64,000 bases of DNA from Odoribacter sp. AF15-53. GTDB taxonomy: Bacteria > Bacteroidota > Bacteroidia > Bacteroidales > Marinifilaceae. Where the stretch lies: contig NZ_QUHC01000001.1 in assembly GCF_003479425.1 (NCBI RefSeq), positions 434,001 through 498,000 of the forward strand. Direction: 5' to 3'. Below, in pieces: positions 45,247 through 53,813 of the stretch. Position 1 is the stretch's first letter, and each line of letters opens with the position of its first letter. Made by a program: the position numbers and the translations under genes. The notes beneath the pieces were generated by a model. It was not told where the DNA came from. It saw only the letters and a list, made by a program, of their open reading frames with translations, and ran no database searches.

Positions 45247-45281
45247 TTTGTTTTACGTTAATCTTCTGATTTATCAGATTA

Positions 45282-47852
45282 TTAGTTCTTCAACAACTTG
45301 TCGATAGAGGTGATCTGGTAATCGTAGAATGCGCGAGTTGCGGCGTTTCCGGTTCCCCGTTTCTCCTTGTAAAGAGCTTGTACTTTCTTTAATAAGGATA
45401 ACATCGCCGGACGTCCCACTGATGCCGGGATCGAGGGTGCTCCCATTGTTACGCGGAAATAGTCGCGTTCGCCCAAGTTGCAAGCGGCATGGCTGCATAA
45501 TTTATGTTGGCTGTTCACGCTGTTCTCTAAAGAGGCCAAGGCTTGTGCCGGGTCGATAGAGGAGAATCCTCTTTGCGAGCCAGCAGATGCCGGAGCGGCT
45601 TGGAGACCGCTAAGTTGGCTGGCCACGGAGATCATGGCAGCTTGCAGGTTCATTTCCTCGTGAGAAAGTGAACGAGATGCAAGTGTCGGGGCAACGATCA
45701 GTTTGTAAGCGTCGTTCACGTAAGCATCCAGCTTGTAGGCGTCTTTCTGGCCTGAACGTTCTCCCTCGTAAATGCTACCCATGGCAACCGGGTTGAAGAT
45801 TTTACCTACAACAGCATATTGTAACTGGTCGTACATGTTCGGGTTTAATTCCAATTTTTCTCTTAGTTCGTTCGTGATCAACCATTTCGGGCAGGTAGTA
45901 ACCTCGTTTATCAACCATTTGATAGCTTCTTGTTGTTTGGCTTTGGAAATGTAACTTTTTGCCGCACCACCTTTGCCGTCCTGCACGAGGTCTGAGAATT
46001 CAACACCTCCGGGGTAAGCCAGTACATGGCTGAGCATCCGTTGATATTGATCCACGATTCCCTTGTAATATACTTTCATGTCCTTGTAAGAGGCACCCGG
46101 TTTGGCGCACCATTCTTCAAGGTTTTTCATGATAATCTTGAGGTTCTTGATGCAAAGTGAATTGGCTTTCACGTGATTGTCACCCAAGTCCTCGGTTTGA
46201 TCAGTCGGGTCAAGTGTAGCGGGGAATTGTTGAGCCCCGAAACGATACATCGGATCATTAGATTTCTCTTCGATCCAGCTATTTAAAGTGGCTACTTCGT
46301 CATCCGGAGTTTTGGCGTTCGGAACGATCCGGTAACCCCAGTTGATAGCGTAAATGTCGTATACTCCCAGTACGGGCGGAACGAGGTTCACGCCGCGTTC
46401 GTAGTCACCGGGTTGTGCCACGTAGTTGTTACGAGCGTAGTCCATAATACTCGGGGTTGTACCGAATTTCTTGGTGAATGACGGGCTGCGCAGAGAGTCC
46501 ACGGGGAAAGAGTAGCTTGCACCCATGTTGTGCATCAATCCGAGGGTGTGTCCGATCTCGTGAGATGCCACGTAACGCAAGGATTCGTTCATCACGTCGT
46601 CGCTGAATACCTCGGTACGAACGCGGGGGTCAACAGCTCCGGTCTGAACGAAACGCCAGTCATGCACGAGGGAGATCACGTTGTGATACCAGATAACATC
46701 GGCCACGAGAATCTCGCCACTCCGGGGGTCCACGTAACTCGGTCCCATGGCATTGGCGGTAGAGGTAACGGCGTAACGCACGCAGTTGTAACGGATATCG
46801 TCCGGGTCGAAATTAGGATCGTCGGTCGGGTAATCTTTGGCGATGACTGCGTTCTTGAAACCGGCTTTCTCGAAAGCGATGTTCCAGTCCTCGATACCTT
46901 GTTTAACGGCTCCTCTCCATTTTTCGGGGAAAGCGTTGTCCACGTAGAAAATGATCGGTTTCACGGGTTCCACGAGTTCACCGCGCAAGTAAGCGGCCAT
47001 ATCCTTGGGTTCCATGCGCCAGCGGTGGATGAATTCGTAGTCTTCCACGCGGTCTTTGTCGCTCGTGTAAAAGTTGCGTGGGGAGCTGAAGAAGCCAACG
47101 CGTCTGTCCTTGTAACGGATAGGCATGGGATCTTTATCTAGTTCGACAACTGAACGACGAACGATAAGGGTATAAGGCCCGTTTTGACCGTTATAGTTCA
47201 TTTGCGAGGAGATTTCCATGTTACGAGGGAAGTTTTTCACCTCTTTCACGCGGGATGCCGACGGGTCGAACATGGCGGTTGATTTTTTCCCGGTCATGGG
47301 ACTGGGAGCGAGCGGGGACAGGCTTTTTTCTTCCCGTCCGAAGAAGGCCGTCATGTCGATTAATAGGGTATCGCCTTTGCTGGCTTTTACTTCGAAAGTC
47401 TTCATGATCGGATCGTTGAAGTTCCGGCGGAAAGACGGTGTGATCGGGTCACCTTCACGAAGGACATCCTCGTATAGCACGGCGTGCATGTAGACGTTGG
47501 TCGAGTCGGTCGAGAAACGAACCATGAACGGGTCGTTGATCATTTGACCAGCCACGAAATCAGTTGCGGCGCTGGTCTCGGAAAGACGGTTGGCCAACAA
47601 GTAGATTTTGTCGAGATTCCGGGCTTGAATGGCCCACATTAAAGTACCTTTCGGGGTGTAGTAAGCATCGATAACTCCCGGTAAATATTTGGCTCCTTTT
47701 ACTTGCTTGTCAAAAGCGGATTCTTTAGGAGCGGGAGGGGTTGCAGGTTGTTCGGTTTTCGCTTTTTTCTTCTTTTTCTTGAAAGGGAAAGCTTGTGCCG
47801 TGGAGCCTGCGAATAACGACAGGGCAACAACTGCCAGTAAAATTTTCCTCAT
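45282..47852 (-). CDS. secreted zinc-dependent metalloprotease (DUF5117/DUF4953 type)
   Basis: 856 residues. Signal peptide (LLAVVALSLFAGSTAQA), a Lys-rich stretch (PFKKKKKKAK), DUF5118 and DUF5117-like N-terminal domains (TLMWAIQARNLDKIYLLANRLSETSA, FEVKASKGDTLLIDMTAFF), and a metzincin core with HEIGHTLGLMHN (His431-Glu432...His435...His441), a following Met-turn-like SIMDYARNNY, then a long C-terminal domain with Lys-rich and Cys-bearing parts (HKLCSHAACNLGERDYFRV). This family is common and large in Bacteroidetes, usually periplasmic or outer-membrane associated. Substrates unknown. Monocistronic. Confidence 0.9.
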   Translation of the reverse strand: MRKILLAVVALSLFAGSTAQAFPFKKKKKKAKTEQPATPPAPKESAFDKQVKGAKYLPGVIDAYYTPKGTLMWAIQARNLDKIYLLANRLSETSAATDFVAGQMINDPFMVRFSTDSTNVYMHAVLYEDVLREGDPITPSFRRNFNDPIMKTFEVKASKGDTLLIDMTAFFGREEKSLSPLAPSPMTGKKSTAMFDPSASRVKEVKNFPRNMEISSQMNYNGQNGPYTLIVRRSVVELDKDPMPIRYKDRRVGFFSSPRNFYTSDKDRVEDYEFIHRWRMEPKDMAAYLRGELVEPVKPIIFYVDNAFPEKWRGAVKQGIEDWNIAFEKAGFKNAVIAKDYPTDDPNFDPDDIRYNCVRYAVTSTANAMGPSYVDPRSGEILVADVIWYHNVISLVHDWRFVQTGAVDPRVRTEVFSDDVMNESLRYVASHEIGHTLGLMHNMGASYSFPVDSLRSPSFTKKFGTTPSIMDYARNNYVAQPGDYERGVNLVPPVLGVYDIYAINWGYRIVPNAKTPDDEVATLNSWIEEKSNDPMYRFGAQQFPATLDPTDQTEDLGDNHVKANSLCIKNLKIIMKNLEEWCAKPGASYKDMKVYYKGIVDQYQRMLSHVLAYPGGVEFSDLVQDGKGGAAKSYISKAKQQEAIKWLINEVTTCPKWLITNELREKLELNPNMYDQLQYAVVGKIFNPVAMGSIYEGERSGQKDAYKLDAYVNDAYKLIVAPTLASRSLSHEEMNLQAAMISVASQLSGLQAAPASAGSQRGFSSIDPAQALASLENSVNSQHKLCSHAACNLGERDYFRVTMGAPSIPASVGRPAMLSLLKKVQALYKEKRGTGNAATRAFYDYQITSIDKLLKN

Positions 47853-48043
47853 AGTTCTCTTCGTTTAATCAATTAATTATATCTCGTTTATTAGATTTGT
47901 TTTCTAATTTATTGCACTCCAATGCTATTCGGGCTATCGGAGGGGGACTGCGTCTTCCAGTTCTTCTGCCTGAAAGTTTTTGACAGCGGGCGAAGGTAGG
48001 TAAAAAACAATAGGAATTGTCTTACCGTTTTGTTAAAGTTTAG

Positions 48044-48072
48044 TTTGAAAGACAATATTTATTGTACCTTTG
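48044..48072 (+). promoter_or_regulatory. promoter of the M48 protease gene
   Basis: -33 TTTG (48044-48047) and -7 TACCTTTG (48065-48072) with a 17-bp spacer; the start codon is 73 bp downstream at 48146. The long upstream in-frame ORF begins inside this promoter, so it is not the start. Confidence 0.6.
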
Positions 48073-48145
48073 CATTCGAGTGACGGCGTTACGTTACAGG
48101 TTTGTAGGTTACAAGTTACAGGGTATAAATGTTAAAAAAGACAAA

Positions 48146-49393
48146 ATGAATTCCGAGACGATATTTATTATTATTGTTGTTTTTCTGTGTTTGGATTTCG
48201 TGCTGGAGCGGGTGTTGGAATACGTGAATTCCAAGCACATGTCGCCCGTGTTGCCCGACAGTTTGAAGGGTATTTATGACGAGAAAGAGTACGGGCGATT
48301 TCAGGCGTACAAGCGGGAAAACGGTCGGTTGGACAGTTGGAGTTCGGGATTCAGTTTTATCGTGATGATCGTGTTCCTCGTGGCGGGAGGTTTCGGGTGG
48401 TATAACGGTTGGGTGGTCGCATGGACGGATAGTATCGTTTTGCAGACGATCCTGTTTGTGGTGGGGCTTTCGCTCGTTTCTTCCGTGCTGGATATCCCTT
48501 TTGATTATTACGCAACTTTCCGGATCGAGGAGAAGTATGGTTTCAATAAAACGACGAGGCGGGTGTATTGGTTGGATACCGTGAAGGAGTTGTTGCTTTC
48601 GTTGGTACTGGGATGTGTATTGCTGGCTCTCGTGGTGTGGTTTTACACGTGGGCTGGACCTTATTTCTGGCTATACGCGTGGGGAGCGGTGACCGTGTTC
48701 TCGGTTTTCATGGTCATGTTCTATTCGCAGTTGATTGTTCCCTTGTTTAACAAGCAAACGCCTTTGCAAGAAGGATCGTTGCGGGATAAGATACGGGCTT
48801 TTGCCGAGAAAGTCGGGTTCAAGCTGGATAATATTTACGTGATTGACGGTTCGAAACGCTCGACGAAAGCGAACGCTTATTTCACGGGACTGGGGCCGAA
48901 GAAGCGGGTCGTGTTGTACGACACGCTGATTGACGATTTGACGGAGGAGGAGATCGTGGCCGTGCTGGCTCACGAGATCGGACACTACAGGAAACGCCAC
49001 ACGTTGCGTTCGATGGGGGTGTCGATCCTGCAAATGGGTATTATTCTTTGGTTGTTCTCGCTCTGCGTGAATTGTGCCGCCTTGTCGGAGGCGTTGGGGG
49101 GTGACCGGGCGTATTTCCAGTTGGGGCTGATCGCTTTCGCTATCCTGTATTCGCCTGTTAGTTTGGTACTGGGGATCGGGATGAACGTGTGGTCGAGGCA
49201 TAACGAGTACGAGGCGGATGGTTTTGCCGCCCGGAATTACGAGGGGGCTTATCTCGTGTCCGGGTTGAAGAAGATATCGGTGAAGTCGTTGAGTAACCTG
49301 ACGCCTCACCCGCTGTACGAGTATATTTACTATTCTCACCCTTCTTTGTTGAAACGGATTGGTGCTATAAACGTATTTAAGAATAAAATATAA
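48146..49393 (+). CDS. M48-family (CAAX/Ste24-like) membrane metalloprotease
   Basis: About 415 residues from ATG 48146. Hydrophobic helices FIIIVVFLCLDFVL, FIVMIVFLVAGGFGWY, ILFVVGLSLVSSVL, LLLSLVLGCVLLALVVWFY, WGAVTVFSVFMVMFY surround the zinc site HEIGHYRKRH (His276-Glu277...His280); the third ligand is the Glu of SRHNEYEADGFAAR. This is the Ste24/HtpX layout with the protease face in the membrane plane. It could clip prenyl-like or membrane proteins in quality control. It is 4 bp upstream of cinA, so the two are coupled. Confidence 0.93.
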   Translation: MNSETIFIIIVVFLCLDFVLERVLEYVNSKHMSPVLPDSLKGIYDEKEYGRFQAYKRENGRLDSWSSGFSFIVMIVFLVAGGFGWYNGWVVAWTDSIVLQTILFVVGLSLVSSVLDIPFDYYATFRIEEKYGFNKTTRRVYWLDTVKELLLSLVLGCVLLALVVWFYTWAGPYFWLYAWGAVTVFSVFMVMFYSQLIVPLFNKQTPLQEGSLRDKIRAFAEKVGFKLDNIYVIDGSKRSTKANAYFTGLGPKKRVVLYDTLIDDLTEEEIVAVLAHEIGHYRKRHTLRSMGVSILQMGIILWLFSLCVNCAALSEALGGDRAYFQLGLIAFAILYSPVSLVLGIGMNVWSRHNEYEADGFAARNYEGAYLVSGLKKISVKSLSNLTPHPLYEYIYYSHPSLLKRIGAINVFKNKI

Positions 49394-49397
49394 AACG

Positions 49398-50642
49398 ATG
49401 AAAGCAATTATTATCACGATCGGGGACGAGATTTTGTTAGGGCAAATTCTCGACACGAATTCTCAATATATTTCAAAGCAATTGACCCGTCTGGGGGCAG
49501 AAGTAGCCGATATCTTGTCTATTGCCGATCAACGGGAGGAGATTTGGCAGTGGGTGGATTACGGGATGAAGCAGGCAGACTTGGTTGTCGTGACTGGGGG
49601 ACTGGGGCCCACGAAGGATGACGTGACGAAAAAAGTGCTGGCGGATTATTTCGATACCCGCTTGGTGATGAACGAGGAGGTGCTGAAGTGGATCGAGAAG
49701 TTACTGGAAAACGGGGGAATGCGGATGAACGAGGGGAATCGGAGCCAGGCGCTTTTACCCGAATCGGCCAAGGTGTTGTATAATCGCAAGGGGACTGCTT
49801 CCGGGATGTGGTTCGAACGGGATGGCAAGGTGCTGGTGTCTCTTCCGGGAGTGCCGTTTGAAATGGAGGATTTGATGATGCAATGTGTAATCCCGGAATT
49901 GCAACGTTTGTTCCCGCATCTGCATCTGGATTACCGGATGCTGAAAGTATATGACATCCCGGAATCGGAACTGGCGATTCTGTTGGAGAAATGGGAAGAA
50001 CATCTGCCGGAAGGGTTCGGGTTGGCTTATCTGCCTTCGCCGGGATTCGTGAAGTTGCGGTTGATGGCAAAGGGGGATCAAGTGTATAACCTGGATGCCC
50101 GTTACGATAGTTTGAAAGAGGCGCTTGAAGGACAGCGTTACACGGAGGGCGAGAATGGGGGGACCGAACGGGAACTGGGCGAGTTGTTCCTGATGAGAGG
50201 GAAAACGATCGCCACGGCAGAGAGTTGTACCGGGGGAAATATCGCCGCACAACTCACGTCGATTGCCGGGGCTTCTGCTTATTTCAGGGGAAGCGTGGTG
50301 GCATACGCGAATGATGTGAAGGAGCGGGTGCTAGGAGTTCGTCGGGAGGATCTGGAGGAATTCGGGGCGGTCAGTGAGCCCGTGGTCCGGCAAATGGCGG
50401 AGGGGGTTCGCCGTCTGATAGGGACGGATTATGCCGTTTCCACTTCGGGAGTGGCAGGATCGACCGGGGGTACGCCAGAGAAGCCTGTGGGAACGGTGTG
50501 GATCGGGGTTGCCGGGCCGGAACGCACGATAGCCCAGAAGTTTGTCTTCTCTTTTACCCGTGAACGGAATATTGGTAAGGCAACGATGAAAGCGATCGAA
50601 ATGGTGATCGAAGAAGTGCGCAACGGCTCGTTAAGCAAGTAG
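49398..50642 (+). CDS. cinA: CinA-family protein (MoCF domain plus nicotinamide-nucleotide amidase)
   Basis: 414 residues, the two-domain form. The N-terminal MoCF-like domain (about 1-165; IITIGDEILLGQILDTNSQYIS, VVVTGGLGPTKDDVTKKVLADYF) resembles ADP-ribose/molybdopterin enzymes, and the C-terminal domain (about 255-410; TIATAESCTGGNIAAQLTSIAGASAYFRGSVVAYANDVK) is PncC-like, with the catalytic Ser in AESCTGG, deamidating NMN to NaMN. It may feed the NAD recycling pathway, although it is not linked to pncB here. Downstream of the M48 protease by 4 bp. Confidence 0.93.
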   Translation: MKAIIITIGDEILLGQILDTNSQYISKQLTRLGAEVADILSIADQREEIWQWVDYGMKQADLVVVTGGLGPTKDDVTKKVLADYFDTRLVMNEEVLKWIEKLLENGGMRMNEGNRSQALLPESAKVLYNRKGTASGMWFERDGKVLVSLPGVPFEMEDLMMQCVIPELQRLFPHLHLDYRMLKVYDIPESELAILLEKWEEHLPEGFGLAYLPSPGFVKLRLMAKGDQVYNLDARYDSLKEALEGQRYTEGENGGTERELGELFLMRGKTIATAESCTGGNIAAQLTSIAGASAYFRGSVVAYANDVKERVLGVRREDLEEFGAVSEPVVRQMAEGVRRLIGTDYAVSTSGVAGSTGGTPEKPVGTVWIGVAGPERTIAQKFVFSFTRERNIGKATMKAIEMVIEEVRNGSLSK

Positions 50643-50804
50643 TTGACAGGTCTGTCGAAAAGCATCGAAAATAGACAAGGAATTATGATAAAAACCGATA
50701 GAAACGTGAAGATTCTGTCGGGTAAATTTTATTGAAAATTATAGTAAAAAGGCGGGTCTCGGTAAATTTTTTGAATTTCCTGTTTCTAATTCGAAAATAT
50801 GAAT

Positions 50805-50812
50805 TACATTTG
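50805..50812 (+). promoter_or_regulatory. -7 element of the 6S-like RNA
   Basis: TACATTTG, with TTTC (50783-50786) about 18 bp upstream as a weak -33. The expected start is near 50816-50820, exactly where the closing stem of the RNA begins. Confidence 0.5.
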
Positions 50813-50815
50813 CAT

Positions 50816-50938
50816 ATCTCACTCGGAAAATAATGCAACGTATAGCAACGCTGAAGGTATTATAAAGCCTCCGGTGCGTAGCTATACGCCGTGTTAAATT
50901 TTGGGTGAGATCTTAATTTAAAGTCCGGAGGCTTTTTA
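50816..50938 (+). ncRNA. 6S-like RNA candidate
   Basis: A stand-alone, about 120-nt transcript with no ORF. 50816-50828 (ATCTCACTCGGAA) pairs with 50899-50911 over 13 positions, allowing G-U. A roughly 10-nt internal loop on each side follows, then CGTATAGC (50839-50846) pairs with GCTATACG (50881-50888) and CGC/GCG, and finally an apical hairpin. A long hairpin with a central bubble is the shape of 6S RNA, the RNA that binds RNA polymerase. A terminator-like hairpin AAAGTC/GGCTTT with T5 ends it at 50938. Rfam 6S-Flavo is a family to test against. Other structured RNAs cannot be excluded. Confidence 0.55.
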
Positions 50939-51185
50939 TATTTTGTTGGTTAATGTGAATAACACATATAAATATTGTTATCGAATAACAATTGAGAATT
51001 CTAATTTTACCACAGAGTGGCGGGGCCGAGATGGTTACCCGCTTTTTTTGTGGATGCACGAATAATTTGATATATTGGGGAAGTAAATCATCTGTTATGA
51101 AAGTATTGAAACTCGTGTTGTTTTCCAACCTCTCTTGTTTTGCCGTCTTTGGTTATTGTGATATAGATTCAAAAAGGGAATAAAA

Positions 51186-51216
51186 AAAGTTTTGAAACTT
51201 TTGTTTTCAAAACTTT
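51186..51216 (-). terminator. terminator of the tRNA-Asp operon
   Basis: AAAGTTTTGAAA (51186-51197) and TTTCAAAACTTT (51205-51216) form a perfect 12-bp stem, followed on the minus strand by TTTTTTTATTCC. Confidence 0.85.
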
Positions 51217-51223
51217 AATTTTG

Positions 51224-51297
51224 CGGTCTGGACGGGACTCGAACCCGCGACCCCATGCGTGACAGGCAGGTATTCTAACCAGCTGAACTACCAGACC
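51224..51297 (-). tRNA. tRNA-Asp(GTC), copy A
   Basis: Anticodon loop CTGTCAC with anticodon GTC. Acceptor stem GGTCTGG/CCAGACC pairs fully, discriminator G73 is encoded, but no CCA. T-loop is normal (TTCGAGT). The anticodon stem CCTGC/GCATG has one mismatch (C28-U42). Last of four tandem copies (minus-strand order). Confidence 0.9.
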
Positions 51298-51313
51298 AAA
51301 ATGTTTTCAAAAA

Positions 51314-51390
51314 TGGCGGTTCGGACGGGACTCGACCCCGCGACCCCATGCGTGACAGGCAGGTATTCTAACCAGCTGAACTACCAGACC
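51314..51390 (-). tRNA. tRNA-Asp(GTC)-like, copy B, chimeric
   Basis: Anticodon GTC, 3' GCCA encoded. Acceptor 5' arm GGTCTGG matches copy A and 3' arm CCGAACC matches copy D, leaving a C4-A69 mismatch and a U5-G68 wobble. The anticodon stem also has the 28-42 mismatch. T-loop begins GTC instead of TTC (G54). Likely poorly functional. Confidence 0.75.
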
Positions 51391-51406
51391 AAAATGTTTT
51401 CAAAAA

Positions 51407-51483
51407 TGGCGGTTCGGACGGGACTCGACCCCGCGACCCCATGCGTGACAGGCAGGTATTCTAACCAGCTGAACTACCAGACC
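51407..51483 (-). tRNA. tRNA-Asp(GTC)-like, copy C, chimeric
   Basis: Identical in structure to copy B: mismatched acceptor (GGTCTGG/CCGAACC), anticodon-stem mismatch, G54, encoded CCA. The copies are spaced exactly 93 bp, spacers included, as expected from tandem duplication. Confidence 0.75.
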
Positions 51484-51499
51484 AAAATGTTTTCAAAAA

Positions 51500-51576
51500 T
51501 GGCGGTTCGGACGGGACTCGACCCCGCGACCCCATGCGTGACAGGCATGTATTCTAACCAGCTGAACTACCGAACC
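51500..51576 (-). tRNA. tRNA-Asp(GTC), copy D
   Basis: First copy in transcription order. Acceptor GGTTCGG/CCGAACC and anticodon stem CATGC/GCATG pair fully; G73 and CCA are encoded. Only oddity is G54 in the T-loop (GTCGAGT). Transcribed from the promoter at 51618-51625. Confidence 0.92.
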
Positions 51577-51617
51577 TTTTTTGCATCAAGTAACCACCGT
51601 TACTCTCAATTGCGGTG

Positions 51618-51625
51618 CAAAGATA
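51618..51625 (-). promoter_or_regulatory. -7 element of the tRNA-Asp operon
   Basis: Minus-strand TATCTTTG about 40 bp before copy D. The rest of the 301-bp gap 51577-51877 holds no gene. Confidence 0.6.
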
Positions 51626-51805
51626 GGTAGTTTTTCTTATTATGCAATATTTCGATATTGAAAAATAGAAAAAAATTACGTTTTTATTTATTGGGTAGAT
51701 GATTCTTGAGTGCCCGCAAATAAAGGGATGAGTGGTATTATTGTTGAGAATGAAAGGGTTATTAATAAAAGTGATAAAGTGGTCTCTAAAATTTCGATTT
51801 CCGGT

Positions 51806-51834
51806 TTTGGAGTTTAATTTTTTCCTTATATTTG
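51806..51834 (+). promoter_or_regulatory. promoter of gcvH
   Basis: -33 TTTG (51806-51809) and -7 TATATTTG (51827-51834) with a 17-bp spacer, about 43 bp before the gcvH start codon. Confidence 0.65.
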
Positions 51835-51877
51835 TGGCATATAATAATTGTCAAATTTAATTTAACTTATTAAGATA

Positions 51878-52252
51878 ATGAACGTACCTGCAGAATTAAA
51901 GTACACTAAAGAACACGAATGGATTCGTGTTGAAGGTGAGGAAGCATATGTTGGAATTACTGACTATGCACAAAGTCAATTAGGTGACATCGTGTTTGTT
52001 GAGGTTGAAACAGAAGGCGACAACTTAGAGGCTGGAGATACTTTTGGTAGTATTGAAGCTGTAAAGACGGTTTCTGATTTGTACATGCCGGTCTCCGGAG
52101 AGGTATTGGAATTCAACTCGGAATTGGAAGATCAACCTGACTTGGTGAACAAAGATCCTTATGGAAAGGGTTGGATCATCAAGGTAAAAGTGGATGACGA
52201 GGCACAATTAGACGGTTTGTTAAGCGCTGACGCTTACAAGGCATCTATCTAA
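51878..52252 (+). CDS. gcvH: glycine cleavage system H protein
   Basis: 124 residues. The lipoyl domain shows the lipoate attachment Lys63 in [23 protein letters not shown], with the GcvH pattern [24 protein letters not shown] and a C-terminal [15 protein letters not shown]. It carries the aminomethyl group between the P, T and L proteins. No other gcv gene is next to it, which is common in Bacteroidetes. It ends in a hairpin terminator. Confidence 0.96.
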   Translation: MNVPAELKYTKEHEWIRVEGEEAYVGITDYAQSQLGDIVFVEVETEGDNLEAGDTFGSIEAVKTVSDLYMPVSGEVLEFNSELEDQPDLVNKDPYGKGWIIKVKVDDEAQLDGLLSADAYKASI

Positions 52253-52264
52253 TTTATTGATAAT

Positions 52265-52318
52265 AATGGGACTGTGAGCGTTACTCTATCCGGGTAATGG
52301 ATTCAGTCCCATTTGTTT
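52265..52318 (+). terminator. terminator of gcvH
   Basis: AATGGGACTG (52265-52274) and CAGTCCCATT (52304-52313) form a 10-bp stem around a 29-nt loop, followed by TGTTTTA. Confidence 0.75.
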
Positions 52319-52397
52319 TATAATATTGTATTTACTGGTTGAACGTTGAAGGAACGGTTGCTCTTTTTCAATTTTCAATTCTCAATTTTCAATTTCT

Positions 52398-53780
52398 ATG
52401 ACATTAATAAAATCAATATCCGGTATCCGTGGTACGGTTGGCGGACGTCCGGGTGATAATCTGACCCCGCTGGATATCGTGAAATTTGTTTCGGCTTATG
52501 CTACTTGGTTAAAAACGGGAGCCGGTAAGGAGAGAGCCAAGATCGTGTTGGGACGTGATGCCCGTATCTCCGGGGATATGTACGCGAAGTTAGTGGAAGC
52601 TACTTTATCGGGATTGGGGCATGACGTGGTGAACATCGGGTTGGCTACGACCCCGACGACTGAGATTGCCGTTACGGCAGAAAAAGCGGATGGGGGAATT
52701 ATCCTGACGGCAAGTCATAACCCGAAACAATGGAATGCTTTGAAATTATTGAATAACCGGGGAGAATTCCTTTCCGCCGAAGATGGTGCACGGGTGCTTC
52801 AAATGGCAGAACAGGAATCATTCGAATATGCAGAGGTGGATGACTTGGGTACGATTACTCATAAAGATTACACGGATTACCATATCCAACACGTGTTGGA
52901 CCTAAAACTGGTGAACCGGGAAGCGATAGCCAAGGCGAACTTGAAAGTGGTCGTGGATGCCGTGAATTCGGTAGGAGGAACGGTGATTCCCGCCTTGCTA
53001 AGAGCTTTGGGAGTGAAAGAGGTCGTTGAGTTGAATTGTGAACCCACGGGACGCTTTGCGCATAACCCGGAACCCATACCGGAGAACCTGACGCAAATCT
53101 CGGAGAAGATCAAGGCGTGTGGCGCTGATTTGGGTATTGTCGTGGACCCGGATGTTGATCGTCTGGCGTTAGTATGCGAGAACGGGGAGATGTTCGTGGA
53201 AGAGTACACGCTGGTGGCTGTTGCTGATTACGTGTTGAAGCATACGCCGGGAAATACGGTTTCTAATCTCTCGTCTTCACGGGCTTTGCGGGATGTTACC
53301 TTGGTTCATGGACAACAGTATAACGCTGCAGCTGTGGGAGAGGTGAACGTGGTGGCCAAGATGAAGGAAACGAATACTGTTATCGGGGGTGAAGGAAACG
53401 GGGGAGTAATTTACCCGGAAAGCCATTACGGACGGGATGCCTTGGTGGGTGTCGGTTTGTTCCTTTCTCATTTCGTGGCCGAAGGAAAGAGCATGACGGC
53501 CTTGAAAGCAACTTATCCGCAATATTTTATTTCCAAGAATAAATTGACTTTATCACCGGAGATGGACGTGGATAAAATCCTGGAAGGTTTGAAACAAAAA
53601 TATGCATCGGAAGAGATTACCGATATCGACGGCGTGAAGATTGATTTCAAAGACGGGTGGGTCCACCTGCGGAAATCGAATACCGAACCGATCATCCGGA
53701 TTTATTCCGAGTCAAAGGATGAGATGGCTGCCAATCGGTTGGCGGAAGACGTGATTAAAGTGGCAAAGAGTTTATATTGA
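52398..53780 (+). CDS. glmM: phosphoglucosamine mutase-type alpha-D-phosphohexomutase
   Basis: 460 residues. Phosphoserine site Ser106 in TASHNPKQWNALK, metal-binding DPDVDRLALV, and the sugar-binding loop GEGNGGVIYPESHYGRDALVGVGLF followed by the C-terminal RKSNTEPIIRIYSES phosphate-binding motif. This matches the GlmM branch (the GEGNGG motif rather than GEMSGH), making glucosamine-1-phosphate for peptidoglycan and lipopolysaccharide. A phosphomannomutase or phosphoglucomutase role is the alternative. Preceded by repeated CAATTTTCAATT tracts (52370-52396), with a terminator right after the stop. Confidence 0.88.
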   Translation: MTLIKSISGIRGTVGGRPGDNLTPLDIVKFVSAYATWLKTGAGKERAKIVLGRDARISGDMYAKLVEATLSGLGHDVVNIGLATTPTTEIAVTAEKADGGIILTASHNPKQWNALKLLNNRGEFLSAEDGARVLQMAEQESFEYAEVDDLGTITHKDYTDYHIQHVLDLKLVNREAIAKANLKVVVDAVNSVGGTVIPALLRALGVKEVVELNCEPTGRFAHNPEPIPENLTQISEKIKACGADLGIVVDPDVDRLALVCENGEMFVEEYTLVAVADYVLKHTPGNTVSNLSSSRALRDVTLVHGQQYNAAAVGEVNVVAKMKETNTVIGGEGNGGVIYPESHYGRDALVGVGLFLSHFVAEGKSMTALKATYPQYFISKNKLTLSPEMDVDKILEGLKQKYASEEITDIDGVKIDFKDGWVHLRKSNTEPIIRIYSESKDEMAANRLAEDVIKVAKSLY

Positions 53781-53784
53781 AAAG

Positions 53785-53806
53785 AAGGGAGCCGATCGGC
53801 TCCCTT
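53785..53806. terminator. bidirectional terminator
   Basis: A perfect 22-bp palindrome (AAGGGAGCCGA/TCGGCTCCCTT) with T-run on both strands, between the convergent glmM gene and the minus-strand lipoprotein gene. Confidence 0.85.
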
Positions 53807-53813
53807 TTAGTTA

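Noticed and set aside
48062..48145. Longer start for the M48 protease gene
   Set aside because: The upstream codons fall in the promoter and encode no hydrophobic signal; ATG 48146 begins the first helix.
50816..50938. Riboswitch or T-box leader
   Set aside because: No coding gene follows on the same strand; the next genes on that side are tRNAs on the other strand, so a stand-alone RNA fits better.
50913..51183. Small ORFs on both strands between the 6S-like RNA and the tRNAs
   Set aside because: No domain, no consistent start signal, and they overlap the RNA terminator or run through A+T-rich sequence. A 28-codon frame at 51097-51183 with a signal-like start is too short to support.
51224..51576. 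Four 93-bp repeats as a CRISPR array
   Set aside because: The repeated units are whole tRNA genes with cloverleaf pairing; there are no spacers of differing sequence and no cas genes.
51259..51630. Plus-strand ORF with four near-identical repeats across 51.2-51.6 kb
   Set aside because: It is the antisense of the tandem tRNA-Asp genes, and the repeats are the tRNA units, not a repeat protein.
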